Positions 54,362 through 61,820 of a stretch of DNA of 64,000 nucleotides are shown one piece after another. The translations under genes were made by a program, and so were the position numbers. A model generated the notes under the pieces. That model was not told where the DNA came from. It made no database searches and was given only the letters and a program-made list of their open reading frames with translations. Source of the DNA: Alphaproteobacteria bacterium (GTDB lineage: Bacteria > Pseudomonadota > Alphaproteobacteria > CAAHEQ01 > UBA3637); contig JAFYRI010000003.1 in assembly GCA_017559525.1 (NCBI GenBank), positions 176,453 through 240,452 of the forward strand, read 5' to 3'. Position 1 is the first letter of the stretch. Each line of letters begins with the position of its first letter.

Positions 54362-54652
54362 ATGGCTGTTAATCATAAAATTGTAAATGATATCGTTAAT
54401 CATGTTGATTCCGATAATAAATCAAACTGGTATGTTGGAATTGCAACAAATCCAACAAATCGGTTGTTTGATGATCACTGTGTCGATAAAGAGCATGGTG
54501 GTTGGATTTATCGAGATGCTTCTAATGAAACTGATGCAAGAGATACAGAAGCTTACCTTTTAAATAAATACCATTTTAAAGGTGATGTGGGAGGAGGAAA
54601 TCATCCTACGTATGTCTATGCATATAAGATAACATTTTATACTAAGCAATAA
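54362..54652 (+). CDS. Small GIY-YIG-like protein
   Basis: This protein has 96 residues from the ATG at 54362 (AAAGGAG upstream). WYVGIATNPTNRLFDDHCVD, then ARDTEAYLLNKYHFKGDVGG and YVYAYKI give the Y-x-G-I, Arg and Glu pattern of a compact GIY-YIG-like nuclease fold; this is a resemblance, not certain. It is the only plus-strand gene between the R-M operon and the right-end modules. It could be a small endonuclease of the mobile element. A strong terminator follows. Confidence 0.6.
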   Translation: MAVNHKIVNDIVNHVDSDNKSNWYVGIATNPTNRLFDDHCVDKEHGGWIYRDASNETDARDTEAYLLNKYHFKGDVGGGNHPTYVYAYKITFYTKQ

Positions 54653-54656
54653 GATT

Positions 54657-54680
54657 GGGCGGTTCATTCCGCCCTTTTTT
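54657..54680 (+). terminator. Intrinsic terminator
   Basis: GGGCGG pairs with CCGCCC around TTCATT, followed by six T residues. Confidence 0.88.
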
Positions 54681-54689
54681 GTATTATTC

Positions 54690-54887
54690 TCATTTTACCT
54701 CAAACCATTCTATACATGTAGTCAACAAGTGGTCGTAGTTGCCGGCGGTGGCTTCTGCTCGGAAAGTATCACGTTCTTCTTGGCTCAGACCGGCTTGACG
54801 CATCGCCCGTAAACAGATACCTAGGATATTAAAGGCATTCCCGTCTTTACCGGTCAACTGGACAGTAATCTCAGGATATTTTGGCAT
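54690..54887 (-). CDS. Small hypothetical protein
   Basis: This 65-residue ORF starts from the ATG at 54887. The start is inside the end of the upstream gene, overlapping it by 17 bases and suggesting coupling. ITVQLTGKDGNAFNILGICL and RAMRQAGLSQEERDTFRAEA look like a small mixed alpha/beta fold seen in many accessory elements, but no named family is certain. Its operon with the two following small genes, and the GC-richer base composition, place it in the mobile-element part of the island. Confidence 0.6.
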   Translation of the reverse strand: MPKYPEITVQLTGKDGNAFNILGICLRAMRQAGLSQEERDTFRAEATAGNYDHLLTTCIEWFEVK

Positions 54888-55242
54888 GACGCTTCTCCAT
54901 TTTTTCAAGTTCTCTAAATATGTCAAGACGGCGCTTAGCTGCTTCTTCGCTGACAAAAATCATGACTCCACCTTCTTTTGAGGACATCAAACAGATAAGA
55001 AGTTCAATACCTTCTTCCTTGAGGGCTTTGTGGGCTTCATGAAATATCTGTCTGCATTCTTTTAGACGCTCCTTAGATATTTCATAGTATTTCCTTTTCT
55101 TCGGGCCAAGGCGAGGTTTATAACCATAATTGTTTTCCCCTGCGGCAAAGAGCATGGTATGAACCACACAGTCGTGCTTATTCATTGTATCAGCCACCGC
55201 TTTAATCTTGCTCATTAAATCTTCTGGTACTTCTTTATACAT
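54871..55242 (-). CDS. Hypothetical protein
   Basis: This 123-residue protein starts at MYKEVPEDLM with GAAGGAG upstream. It is basic and helical (KKRKYYEISKERLKECRQIF) with a hydrophobic C-terminal strand (EGIELLICLMSS). No family is recognised. It is the middle member of a three-gene unit, overlapping both neighbours by a few bases. The set may be a maintenance or accessory module of the element, which is inference only. Confidence 0.6.
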   Translation of the reverse strand: MYKEVPEDLMSKIKAVADTMNKHDCVVHTMLFAAGENNYGYKPRLGPKKRKYYEISKERLKECRQIFHEAHKALKEEGIELLICLMSSKEGGVMIFVSEEAAKRRLDIFRELEKMEKRHAKIS

Positions 55243-55549
55243 GTTGCTCTCCTTCCTTGATCTCTATTCCTAAGTAGCGGCAGTAGCTTGAGCCGGACGG
55301 GTCGGCGTAAAGTGTCGGCTGGCCAGCGACCACCTGACGTTGATTGTCTTCATTGTATCCGCCTTTACCGGATAAAAAGATGTAGTTGTCCAGAGGCTGT
55401 TGGCAGACAGCCTGATACCAAGCAGGCGATAAATGAACTGTTTCGGCTATCACAACTTTTTCCGCCTGATGGGCATATTGTTGAGTGAGGTTTCGAACCT
55501 CTTCAATATCTGATGGCTTTCTGACCATATAAGTTTTAACTGTTTTCAT
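55235..55549 (-). CDS. Hypothetical protein
   Basis: This protein has 104 residues from the ATG at 55549 (AAAGGAG upstream); the longer frame to 55570 starts inside the shared element. It has an alpha/beta pattern: VRNLTQQYAHQAEKVVIAET, then LDNYIFLSGKGGYNEDN and a C-terminal RYLGIEIKEGEQ. No family is recognised. It is first in a three-gene unit and has one of the shared upstream elements directly before it, so it is likely co-regulated with the genes at 39456 and 58972. Confidence 0.6.
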   Translation of the reverse strand: MKTVKTYMVRKPSDIEEVRNLTQQYAHQAEKVVIAETVHLSPAWYQAVCQQPLDNYIFLSGKGGYNEDNQRQVVAGQPTLYADPSGSSYCRYLGIEIKEGEQHV

Positions 55550-55562
55550 GATAATCTCCTTT

Positions 55563-55609
55563 CGCATCACAATGAACGCTCTTTTTCGAAGAATTATCCA
55601 GTTATTTCT
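55563..55609 (-). promoter_or_regulatory. Shared upstream element, copy 3
   Basis: On the minus strand: AAATAACTGGATAATTC, then a short spacer, AAAAAGAGCGTT and CATTGTGATG, ending shortly before AAAGGAG. It is the best-preserved of the four copies. Confidence 0.55.
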
Positions 55610-55649
55610 GTACTAAATCGCAAGAAATATGCATTATTTTGAGGGGGGT

Positions 55650-55746
55650 GACCAGCCAGAAGTGACCAGTGACCAGCCAGAAAAAATTGGGTGCTCTTAT
55701 AACCCTTGTGTTTATTGGGGTTTGAGATATACCCGACCAGCCAGAA
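55650..55746. repeat. Three direct GACCAGCCAGAA repeats
   Basis: Identical 12-base copies are at 55650-55661, 55671-55682 and 55735-55746, plus a partial TGACCAGT at 55663-55670. The first two are 21 bases apart start to start, near two helical turns. They lie beside a replication-like HTH gene, so an iteron or operator role is possible. Confidence 0.65.
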
Positions 55747-55949
55747 TTTTTCTGTTTCGCTAGAAATATGGCGCGGCTTGCGTCCCCGCATATGAAATCT
55801 CGCCAGGAAGGACCCGTTGGATTACATATGCGAGAGCATTGTTTTTTATAAAAATATATGCCACAGATATATGTTTGTTTAAAAATAAAGTATAATTTTT
55901 ATTGAAAAGTTGAGAACCAAAAGAAAAACATTAAGTACAAATACTATGT

Positions 55950-56022
55950 AAAAAAATCGGTGCGACTTACTGCCGAATCTACAAGAAACTCCATAAGTCC
56001 TAACGCCCAAAGCGACACCGAT
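55950..56022 (-). terminator. Nested-hairpin terminator of the recombinase operon
   Basis: On the minus strand ATCGGTG (56016-56022) pairs with CACCGAT (55956-55962), and inside it GACTTA (55994-55999) pairs with TAAGTC (55964-55969). Seven T residues follow. It lies 50 bases after the stop at 56073. Confidence 0.65.
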
Positions 56023-56072
56023 ATAAATATTATAACCCCCTCTGACACAAATGTCAAATGGCGGTAACTCCT

Positions 56073-56846
56073 TTACAAATATTCGCCGGTTTTGTGGATG
56101 TGACATAGGGCGAAATGCCAGCCGTCCAAAGGTCGTCCTTTTAAATCACACCAGCCGGTAGAGTAGTAATGGTCAAAGAAACGGTTCAAGTCTACGGTCA
56201 ATTCTTTTTCCATTACATATCGCCGCACCTCATCCTCATCCGGAGGAAGTTGCTCAAAATGGTAAGGCATCACAGACTTTATCTGCCGAGCAAATACACT
56301 GCCGATTGAGCGTAACTCACCGCTTGAGGTATTTTGAAAATGTTGAGGCGTGTATAAATTTTCTTTCCTTATAACATTATTCCCTTCTTTACTTTCTTTA
56401 TTTATGGACTCATCGGGGACTGGTTTGGGATTTTCTGCGGGCGATGGTCGGGCGGACTTTTCTTTTTTCTTTTCCATCAAGCCCATATATTTCAAATAGT
56501 TTGACATCCTTAAAAGTAGGGCGTTGCCAATGCGTATCGTTTCCACTTCATGAATGTCCTTTAACTTTTTCAACAGGCGCTTGATTTCGTCCCGGGATTT
56601 ATGAAGGGCATCCGCCAAATGTTGATAGCTGGTAATCAGTTCCCCTTTTCGAACTTCTCTTGTCCCCCACTGACGGGTTGTGTAATTGGCCCGCATTAAA
56701 AGGTACGTAAACAGTTTCCAAGCCGCATCATCATAGAACAGAGGCCAGTTGACAAGCTCGCGATCTAACATAATATAACCGTTACCGGATGGAATTGTGT
56801 CCTGAAACGAGAAAGAAAGAGATATCGGGTGTCTCAGTTTTTTCAT
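56073..56846 (-). CDS. HTH replication-initiator-like protein
   Basis: This 257-residue protein has an N-terminal region (IMLDRELVNWPLFYDDAAWK, LFTYLLMRANY) followed by a winged-helix segment (KGELITSYQHLADALHKSRD, EIKRLLKKLKDI), as in phage and plasmid replisome-organiser proteins. The C-terminal third is divergent and contains MPYHFEQLPPDEDEVRR. A GGGAGG site precedes the ATG. It follows the recombinase gene with 10 bases between. A replication or maintenance role for the element is inference, backed by the nearby iteron-like repeats. Confidence 0.65.
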   Translation of the reverse strand: MKKLRHPISLSFSFQDTIPSGNGYIMLDRELVNWPLFYDDAAWKLFTYLLMRANYTTRQWGTREVRKGELITSYQHLADALHKSRDEIKRLLKKLKDIHEVETIRIGNALLLRMSNYLKYMGLMEKKKEKSARPSPAENPKPVPDESINKESKEGNNVIRKENLYTPQHFQNTSSGELRSIGSVFARQIKSVMPYHFEQLPPDEDEVRRYVMEKELTVDLNRFFDHYYSTGWCDLKGRPLDGWHFALCHIHKTGEYL

Positions 56847-56855
56847 GAAACCTCC

Positions 56856-58562
56856 CTATACTTTGGGAAAACCGAATAGTTTTCTTTGTTCGGGCCAACT
56901 GGCCGGGATAGAGGCTCTGAGCAATTCTCGGGCGGTCATTGTTTTGGGTTGAGCTCCCCGTAAAATGGCATCAATAATATCCGGTGCCAAAAAGGTGAGC
57001 CGAATTTGCGCCCCGATATAGGCCGGATCCTGATGATAGATTTCGGCCAATTCGTGCAAGTTTAAGTTCTTGGCTTCCTGGGTTTCACGATAAGTAAAAC
57101 CGTTGGCTAAAATCTTAATGAGATAACGGTCTTCTTTCTTGGATGGCTTTTCACCTGAGGTCAAATACAGCATATCCGACACAGTTTCGGGCAAATGAAT
57201 CTCCTTGCTCCCACGATGTGTAATCAGGTTAAAGGGAACCGTTGATTCCATCAGTTCCGGCTTTGATTCATTGGGTTTTAAACTGGCTTTCAGGCGTTTG
57301 TCCATCAGGTGAAGGGCCAATGGTTTCCAGACCACAATAATTTTATCGGCAAAAATGGTCACTCCTTGAACCAGCAGGTTGACTATTTTTTCCTTTTGTG
57401 CGCCGGTCAGTTGTTGAAAAACAGAATCAGTTTCACGCATTGCGTAAAAGACCTCGCTTTCTTTCAAGTTCGCTTGCACTTGGCAGGCTTCCTGAGCCAG
57501 CGCCTGTAAAACATACGGGGATTTAATCAGCGGATTGAGCAAGTCCATCACCAAATTATCCAACAAGTGCATGGGGATGGCATTCAGCCGACATGAATGA
57601 GGTCCGTATTTTTTGTGGGTGCTATCGGTATAATAATAGTATCGTTTGCCATTTTTTAAAGAATATCTGGGATAAAGTTTTTGCTCACAACATCCGCAAG
57701 ACAAAATCCCGCGGAGTAATCCGTTTTCCTCGTTTTTACTGACCGGTTTTAACCGCCGCCGCCGTATTTTTTGCGAATGCGAATTGAATAACTCTTGGGC
57801 GGCCTCAAAGGTTTTCTTATCAATAATCGGTTGATGTTGGCCCGGGAAAGAAGTCCCTTTATGCGTAATCTCGCCGATATAAACACGATTATTAAGCATA
57901 CTCCTTAAAAAAGTCCAGCCGGGAACTTTTCCCCGGAAAGTGCAATTTTCCCGTAAAAGGGTATGGCCCACCATGGATAAATTACCGGATGATAAAAACA
58001 GTTCATAAACGTGCTTGACCTTTTCGGCATCTTCCGGCACTATCACCAGTTTTTTATTTTCACCTTTATAGCCAAACGGGGGAACACCGCCGACCCACAT
58101 GCCCTTTTTCTTGGATGCCAGAATCTTATCGCGGATACGCTCACCACTGATTTCCCGTTCAAACTGAGCAAAAGAAAGAAGCACATTCAACATCAATCGG
58201 CCCATGCTATCCGCCGTATTGATATTTTGTGTCACCGATACAAAAGAGCAGTGGTGTTTATCAAAAATTTCAATCATCTTGGAAAAATCCAAAAGAGATC
58301 TGGTCAACCGGTCAATTTTATAAATAACCACCATATCCACTTTATTCGCTTGAATATCGGCCAGTAATTCTTGAAAAGCCGGTCGGTTCATATTACCGCC
58401 GGAATAACCACCGTCATCATAATGTTTGTCTATCAATTCCCATCCTTGATGACGTTGCGCCTTGATATAATTTTCCCCGGCTTCCCGTTGAGCTTCCAGG
58501 GTATTAAATTGTTTTTCTAATCCTTCGTCTGTTGATTTACGTGTATAGATTGCACATCTCAT
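56856..58562 (-). CDS. Large serine recombinase
   Basis: This 568-residue protein has an N-terminal resolvase domain with the catalytic Ser in YTRKSTDEG (near residue 10) and the Arg pair in KIDRLTRSLLDF. A recombinase domain follows (VPPFGYKGENKKLVIVPEDA), then zinc-ribbon cysteines (LSCGCCEQKLYPRY) and a coiled-coil stretch. This is the layout of phage and integrative-element integrases. It should catalyse element integration and excision. Its ATG overlaps the DUF2924 stop. No internal truncation is seen. Confidence 0.95.
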   Translation of the reverse strand: MRCAIYTRKSTDEGLEKQFNTLEAQREAGENYIKAQRHQGWELIDKHYDDGGYSGGNMNRPAFQELLADIQANKVDMVVIYKIDRLTRSLLDFSKMIEIFDKHHCSFVSVTQNINTADSMGRLMLNVLLSFAQFEREISGERIRDKILASKKKGMWVGGVPPFGYKGENKKLVIVPEDAEKVKHVYELFLSSGNLSMVGHTLLRENCTFRGKVPGWTFLRSMLNNRVYIGEITHKGTSFPGQHQPIIDKKTFEAAQELFNSHSQKIRRRRLKPVSKNEENGLLRGILSCGCCEQKLYPRYSLKNGKRYYYYTDSTHKKYGPHSCRLNAIPMHLLDNLVMDLLNPLIKSPYVLQALAQEACQVQANLKESEVFYAMRETDSVFQQLTGAQKEKIVNLLVQGVTIFADKIIVVWKPLALHLMDKRLKASLKPNESKPELMESTVPFNLITHRGSKEIHLPETVSDMLYLTSGEKPSKKEDRYLIKILANGFTYRETQEAKNLNLHELAEIYHQDPAYIGAQIRLTFLAPDIIDAILRGAQPKTMTARELLRASIPASWPEQRKLFGFPKV

Positions 58563-58972
58563 TGTCCAACTCCAAAAAAGCGTTTTCCCGAGGTGCGTAT
58601 GCCTGTGATATGATGGGCAGCTGATGATAAACTGGTGTAATAGGTGCCGTCCATATCTACGCCCCTTTCCAAAATAGTGACACGATAGTCCGTCCCTTTA
58701 TAGGTGCGGACTATCACTGTTCCCACCGGATATAAACTTTTCTTGCGTTGTTGTTTTTCAAAGAGTTTCTTTATCAGACTTTTTGTTTTTACGGATAATC
58801 CCCCATGGCGTAACTCTTGCAAACGGTAAGAAACGCGCAAGATGTAAAACTCTTTATTGCCAATGCGGGCTTCTTGATTATACAGTTGCATATAATACTG
58901 TTTCAGGACATGAAAAGGCAAATCCGGCACAGTGCTAATATCAATGTTTAAGTCAAGATTTGTATCAACCAT
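58559..58972 (-). CDS. DUF2924 protein linked to the recombinase
   Basis: This protein has 137 residues from the ATG at 58972, with AAGGAGTCG just upstream. LHELREYYRQLYN-type order is seen as VLKQYYMQLYNQEARIGNKE, then FYILRVSYRLQELRHGG and a C-terminal TYYTSLSSAAHHITGIRTSG, which matches DUF2924. Genes of this family regularly precede serine recombinases in alphaproteobacterial elements. It may help DNA binding or recombination direction; the exact role is unknown. Confidence 0.88.
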   Translation of the reverse strand: MVDTNLDLNIDISTVPDLPFHVLKQYYMQLYNQEARIGNKEFYILRVSYRLQELRHGGLSVKTKSLIKKLFEKQQRKKSLYPVGTVIVRTYKGTDYRVTILERGVDMDGTYYTSLSSAAHHITGIRTSGKRFFGVGQ

Positions 58973-58983
58973 AACGACTCCTT

Positions 58984-59030
58984 GTGAATACAATAACGCT
59001 CTTTTTACAATTTATATCCAGTTAATTCTG
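58984..59030 (-). promoter_or_regulatory. Shared upstream element, copy 4
   Basis: On the minus strand: GAATTAACTGGATATAAATT, then AAAAAGAGCGTTATTG and AAGGAG of the DUF2924 gene. The TAACTGGATA and AAAAAGAGCGTT blocks match copy 3. It overlaps the end of the 32-residue ORF. Confidence 0.55.
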
Positions 59031-59120
59031 ATGATTTTCGGCACTTTCTTCCCCCTGATTGAAAACTTTCAACAAAGTGGGGAGTATGACCAGCGCCAAT
59101 TCGTGTAACGGATTGTTCAT
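59022..59120 (-). CDS. 32-residue ILPTLL peptide, copy 2
   Basis: MNNPLHELALVILPTLLKVF is followed by NQGEESAENHQN. It starts three bases after the AlpA-type stop, with AGAGG overlapping that gene's end, so it is translationally coupled to it. It is the same length as the peptide at 37509 and shares 11 of the first 20 residues, but its tail is acidic/polar instead of basic. The pair at opposite island ends suggests an element-specific function. Confidence 0.7.
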   Translation of the reverse strand: MNNPLHELALVILPTLLKVFNQGEESAENHQN

Positions 59121-59123
59121 GGG

Positions 59124-59336
59124 CTACCTCTTATCAAAAGTGATTGCTGTTTTTTCGGCTGATTCCACCCAAGCATCTAAATCCGCTACATCATAAAAAC
59201 TATGACCGCGTACTTTTCTGAACTTGGGGCCAGAACCGTCCACTCGGTATTTTTGCAAGGTACGTTGGGCTAACCCCAGATAGGTGGCGGCATCTTTTGT
59301 TGTGTAAAAGCGTTGTGTTACTTTTCTTTTTTCCAT
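59124..59336 (-). CDS. AlpA/excisionase-type helix-turn-helix protein
   Basis: This 70-residue protein has the MerR-like excisionase layout: FYTTKDAATYLGLAQRTLQK recognition helix, then YRVDGSGPKFRKVRGHSFYD and the DLDAWVESAE wing/helix. Such proteins direct excision or regulate integrases. Fits its position at the start of the DUF2924-recombinase run. AAGGAGAAA lies before the ATG. About 235 bases separate it from the divergent gene at 59571, and that gap probably contains promoters for both. Confidence 0.85.
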   Translation of the reverse strand: MEKRKVTQRFYTTKDAATYLGLAQRTLQKYRVDGSGPKFRKVRGHSFYDVADLDAWVESAEKTAITFDKR

Positions 59337-59570
59337 CTTTTATTTCTCCTTGAATTTATTGTTGACATTGCTCGCCTTATGCGAACAAGGGAAAAATAAA
59401 GCTTAAAAAGAAGAATAAACATTGAGATTTTTTTGAAAAAACTAGCATTTTTTAAAAAATCACAGTCTGCGAAAAAAAGTGTTGAGTGCAAAAAACTTGT
59501 TCCTGTTCCCCCTGAAAAATATTGCCTTTTTATCGCCTTTTGACTATATCTTTGGATATAGGAGTATCTG

Positions 59571-60332
59571 ATGAAGGAATTTTACAGGAATTTATTTCAA
59601 GTATATTTGTTTATGGCCCGGGCTTTATTTCCGAAAGATTCTGCCCTGCAACGTGAATTTTTATTGATAAAGGTCTCAGGCCTTGAAAAGGAAATGCCCG
59701 AAATTTTTGAAAAATTGGGTGGGGTTGCACTTTTGCGCCTGTGCCGATCGGCCAAAGAGATGAAAAAATTACAAGAGCATATTCAAACAACCGATTGGGC
59801 TTATGTAACGCAGATGTTAAAGACAATGCAGTCTATGCAACAAGATCCCAAATTGGCAGGTAAAATCAGCCTCAACAAAGCGGCATTTGTTTTGGATAAA
59901 GACATCAAAGAGGGAAAATCCAAAGATTCCCAAAAGAATAATGCCCCTCGCTATAAAGATATCTGGCGTCAATATCGGGGTGTGGCCCATCTGATAGAGG
60001 CCCTTCAGATTATGAAAATGCAGTATCTGGAATGGACAGGGGATCCTATTCCTTTTGAGGCCTTTTTGGCGTTGGCGCTGGACCACCTGAATTTGGCCGC
60101 CTATCAACAAGGGGAAGAATTGAAGAAAATGCAGGAAGGGCATACCAAAAAGCCCATTGTGCCGGCGGATGAATTTTATGCAATAGAAAAACCGAAATTG
60201 GCCGAAGATGAATTAGCTACTGCCTTGGTGAAAGAGTGCCTTTTGACAGACCCGTCACTCAGTAAGAAAATCAGTAAATACCGCGCACCGGTCTTTGACT
60301 ATGGGCAGTTTGACATGCCGAGTGATAATTAA
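59571..60332 (+). CDS. Hypothetical protein at the island right end
   Basis: This 253-residue protein is helical and soluble, with no signal peptide. Notable stretches are MKEFYRNLFQVYLFMARALF, LRLCRSAKEMKKLQEHIQTT and FEAFLALALDHLNLAAYQQG. No family is recognised. The start has an ATAGGAG site. It is the outermost gene of the island before tRNA-Ala and is divergent from the AlpA-type gene, a place where elements often carry a toxin or immunity gene, but nothing here proves that. Confidence 0.6.
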   Translation: MKEFYRNLFQVYLFMARALFPKDSALQREFLLIKVSGLEKEMPEIFEKLGGVALLRLCRSAKEMKKLQEHIQTTDWAYVTQMLKTMQSMQQDPKLAGKISLNKAAFVLDKDIKEGKSKDSQKNNAPRYKDIWRQYRGVAHLIEALQIMKMQYLEWTGDPIPFEAFLALALDHLNLAAYQQGEELKKMQEGHTKKPIVPADEFYAIEKPKLAEDELATALVKECLLTDPSLSKKISKYRAPVFDYGQFDMPSDN

Positions 60333-60333
60333 A

Positions 60334-60595
60334 ATTGCCTAGCAGATAAAGATACGAAACAGAAAAAGCGCAAAGTTATGCCTTTTTATGGATTGCCTAG
60401 CAAAGAAAGTTTTGGGTGGTTCATCTGCTCAAATAGCACTTTTGCTTTCATCTCACAAAAATTACGGATGAATTGTGGTAAATGGGGATTTTCAAATTGA
60501 GCCTAAAACTCATCACAAGAGCCTTTATAACTTAGCTTTCATCGCCTCATTTCAGGCACTAAAAAAGCCCGTTTTAAACGGGCTGAATTTTAAAT
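60334..60595. other. Island right edge, non-coding
   Basis: There is no supported gene. ATTGCCTAGCA occurs twice (60334-60344 and 60392-60402), 58 bases apart. AGCCCGTTT/AAACGGGCT at 60566-60584 with T6 on the minus strand terminates tRNA-Ala. The element's attachment site is likely near here but I could not find its left-end partner. Confidence 0.5.
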
Positions 60596-60671
<76 letters not shown>

Positions 60672-60786
60672 AAAAGGTCAATATCCACATTATGCATATA
60701 TTTTTTATAAATGCAACAAAAAAATTGCATTTTTTATAAAAAAGTTATATCCTGCTCTAAAATAAATGAAAAATAAGGGATTTTTT

Positions 60787-61530
60787 ATGGAAAAGATGAT
60801 GCAAGATACAACTTTGGATGACTTTTTGGGTGGTTTGATAAAATTAAAACAACCTAAGATTGGTTATCGTGTAACTTCGGACGCTGTTATGGTTGCGGCT
60901 GCTGTGCCAGCAGAATCTAATGAAACCATTTTGGATGTTGGATGTGCTAGCGGTATTGTGGGGTTGTGTATTGGTGCCAGAGTGCCAAATATTCAAATTA
61001 CGGGTGTTGAAATTCAATCCGAATTGGCTGAGTTAGCACGTCAAAATGGAGTGTTGAATAATCAAAATTTAACAGTTGTCGATGCTGATATTTCTAAAAG
61101 AGTGAAAGAGTTGCATGGTATTCAATTTCATCACATTGTGACAAATCCACCATTTTATACGGAAACACCGGCTAGACAATCTCAGCAAGTGGAAACTGCG
61201 TATAAACAAGTCGTCCCATTAACAAAGTGGATTGATTTTTGCTTGCGTCATTTGCGCGCAAAGGGGACTTTTACGATTATTCATCGTCCCGAATCTGTTC
61301 CGGAAATTTTATCCATTTTAAATGGCAGGTTAGGGGCGATTCGCTTAATACCTATTTGGCCGAAACAAGGTGTTCAACCTAAACGTATCATTATTCAAGG
61401 TATTATGAACTCTAAAAAGCCTTTTGAAATCCATCCGGGATTTGTGATGCACCATCACGATGATACCCGAACGGAACAAGCCGAACATATTATGCGTGAA
61501 GGTATTTCTTTGTGGGATGTACAAAAATAA
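60787..61530 (+). CDS. tRNA1(Val) adenine-37 N6-methyltransferase TrmN6-like
   Basis: This protein has 247 residues from the ATG at 60787, chosen for the AAGGGA site; a longer ORF from 60766 lacks one. It is a class I SAM fold: LDVGCASGIVGLCIG (motif I, residues 48-62), VEIQ acidic motif, and NPPFY (motif IV), the catalytic Asn-Pro-Pro-Phe of N6-adenine methyltransferases. YfiC/TrmN6 methylates A37 of tRNA-Val. It could instead modify another RNA or small molecule. tRNA genes flank it on both sides. Confidence 0.88.
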   Translation: MEKMMQDTTLDDFLGGLIKLKQPKIGYRVTSDAVMVAAAVPAESNETILDVGCASGIVGLCIGARVPNIQITGVEIQSELAELARQNGVLNNQNLTVVDADISKRVKELHGIQFHHIVTNPPFYTETPARQSQQVETAYKQVVPLTKWIDFCLRHLRAKGTFTIIHRPESVPEILSILNGRLGAIRLIPIWPKQGVQPKRIIIQGIMNSKKPFEIHPGFVMHHHDDTRTEQAEHIMREGISLWDVQK

Positions 61531-61548
61531 AAGAATATTATTTTTTTG

Positions 61549-61577
61549 TTGACAGGTCTTTTGAATTGGTGTAAGAT
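61549..61577 (+). promoter_or_regulatory. tRNA-Arg promoter
   Basis: TTGACA (61549-61554), a 17-base spacer and TAAGAT (61572-61577) lie 16 bases before the tRNA. Confidence 0.7.
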
Positions 61578-61593
61578 AACAGCATTGTTTAAA

Positions 61594-61670
61594 GGTCCCG
61601 TAGCTCAGCTGGATAGAGCAACAGCCTTCTAAGCTGTGGGTCGTACGTTCGAATCGTACCGGGATCGCCA
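61594..61670 (+). tRNA. tRNA-Arg (anticodon TCT)
   Basis: This is a 77-base cloverleaf. The acceptor GGTCCCG pairs with CGGGATC, the D arm is TAGCTCAGCTGGATAGAGCA, the anticodon loop CTTCTAA lies between ACAGC and GCTGT (TCT anticodon), and the T arm is CGTACGTTCGAATCGTACC. GCCA follows with CCA encoded. It decodes AGA/AGG. Confidence 0.96.
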
Positions 61671-61708
61671 TATTTATAGGGAGTACCAAATAGTACTCCC
61701 TATAAATA
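61671..61708 (+). terminator. Long perfect hairpin after tRNA-Arg
   Basis: TATTTATAGGGAGTAC (61671-61686) is complementary to GTACTCCCTATAAATA (61693-61708), a 16-pair perfect stem with a six-base loop. It has no long T-tract, so it may be a processing signal as well as a terminator. Confidence 0.65.
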
Positions 61709-61820
61709 TACTGGCAACCAGAGTGCGATTTGAATGAAATGAAGATGAGGGATTTATCCCCAAAGAAATCTATTGGGATTTCCATGTCATAGGGAGAGGG
61801 TGATGCTCTCCCCAAATTGG

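Noticed and set aside
55594..55791. Minus-strand ORF MRGRKPRHISSE
   Set aside because: It runs through the direct repeats and the shared upstream element; no ribosome site or family, better explained as regulatory DNA.
55879..56106. Minus-strand ORF MSHPQNRRIFVKE
   Set aside because: It overlaps the end of the HTH replication-like gene and the nested terminator; hydrophobic end is only AT-rich reading.
54500..58000. CRISPR array or cas genes
   Set aside because: The only regular repeats are three 12-base copies without spacer pattern; no Cas motifs were seen.
61345..61815. Minus-strand ORF containing MAIPVRFERTTHSLEGCC
   Set aside because: It is the antisense reading of tRNA-Arg plus part of the methyltransferase gene, a classic false ORF.
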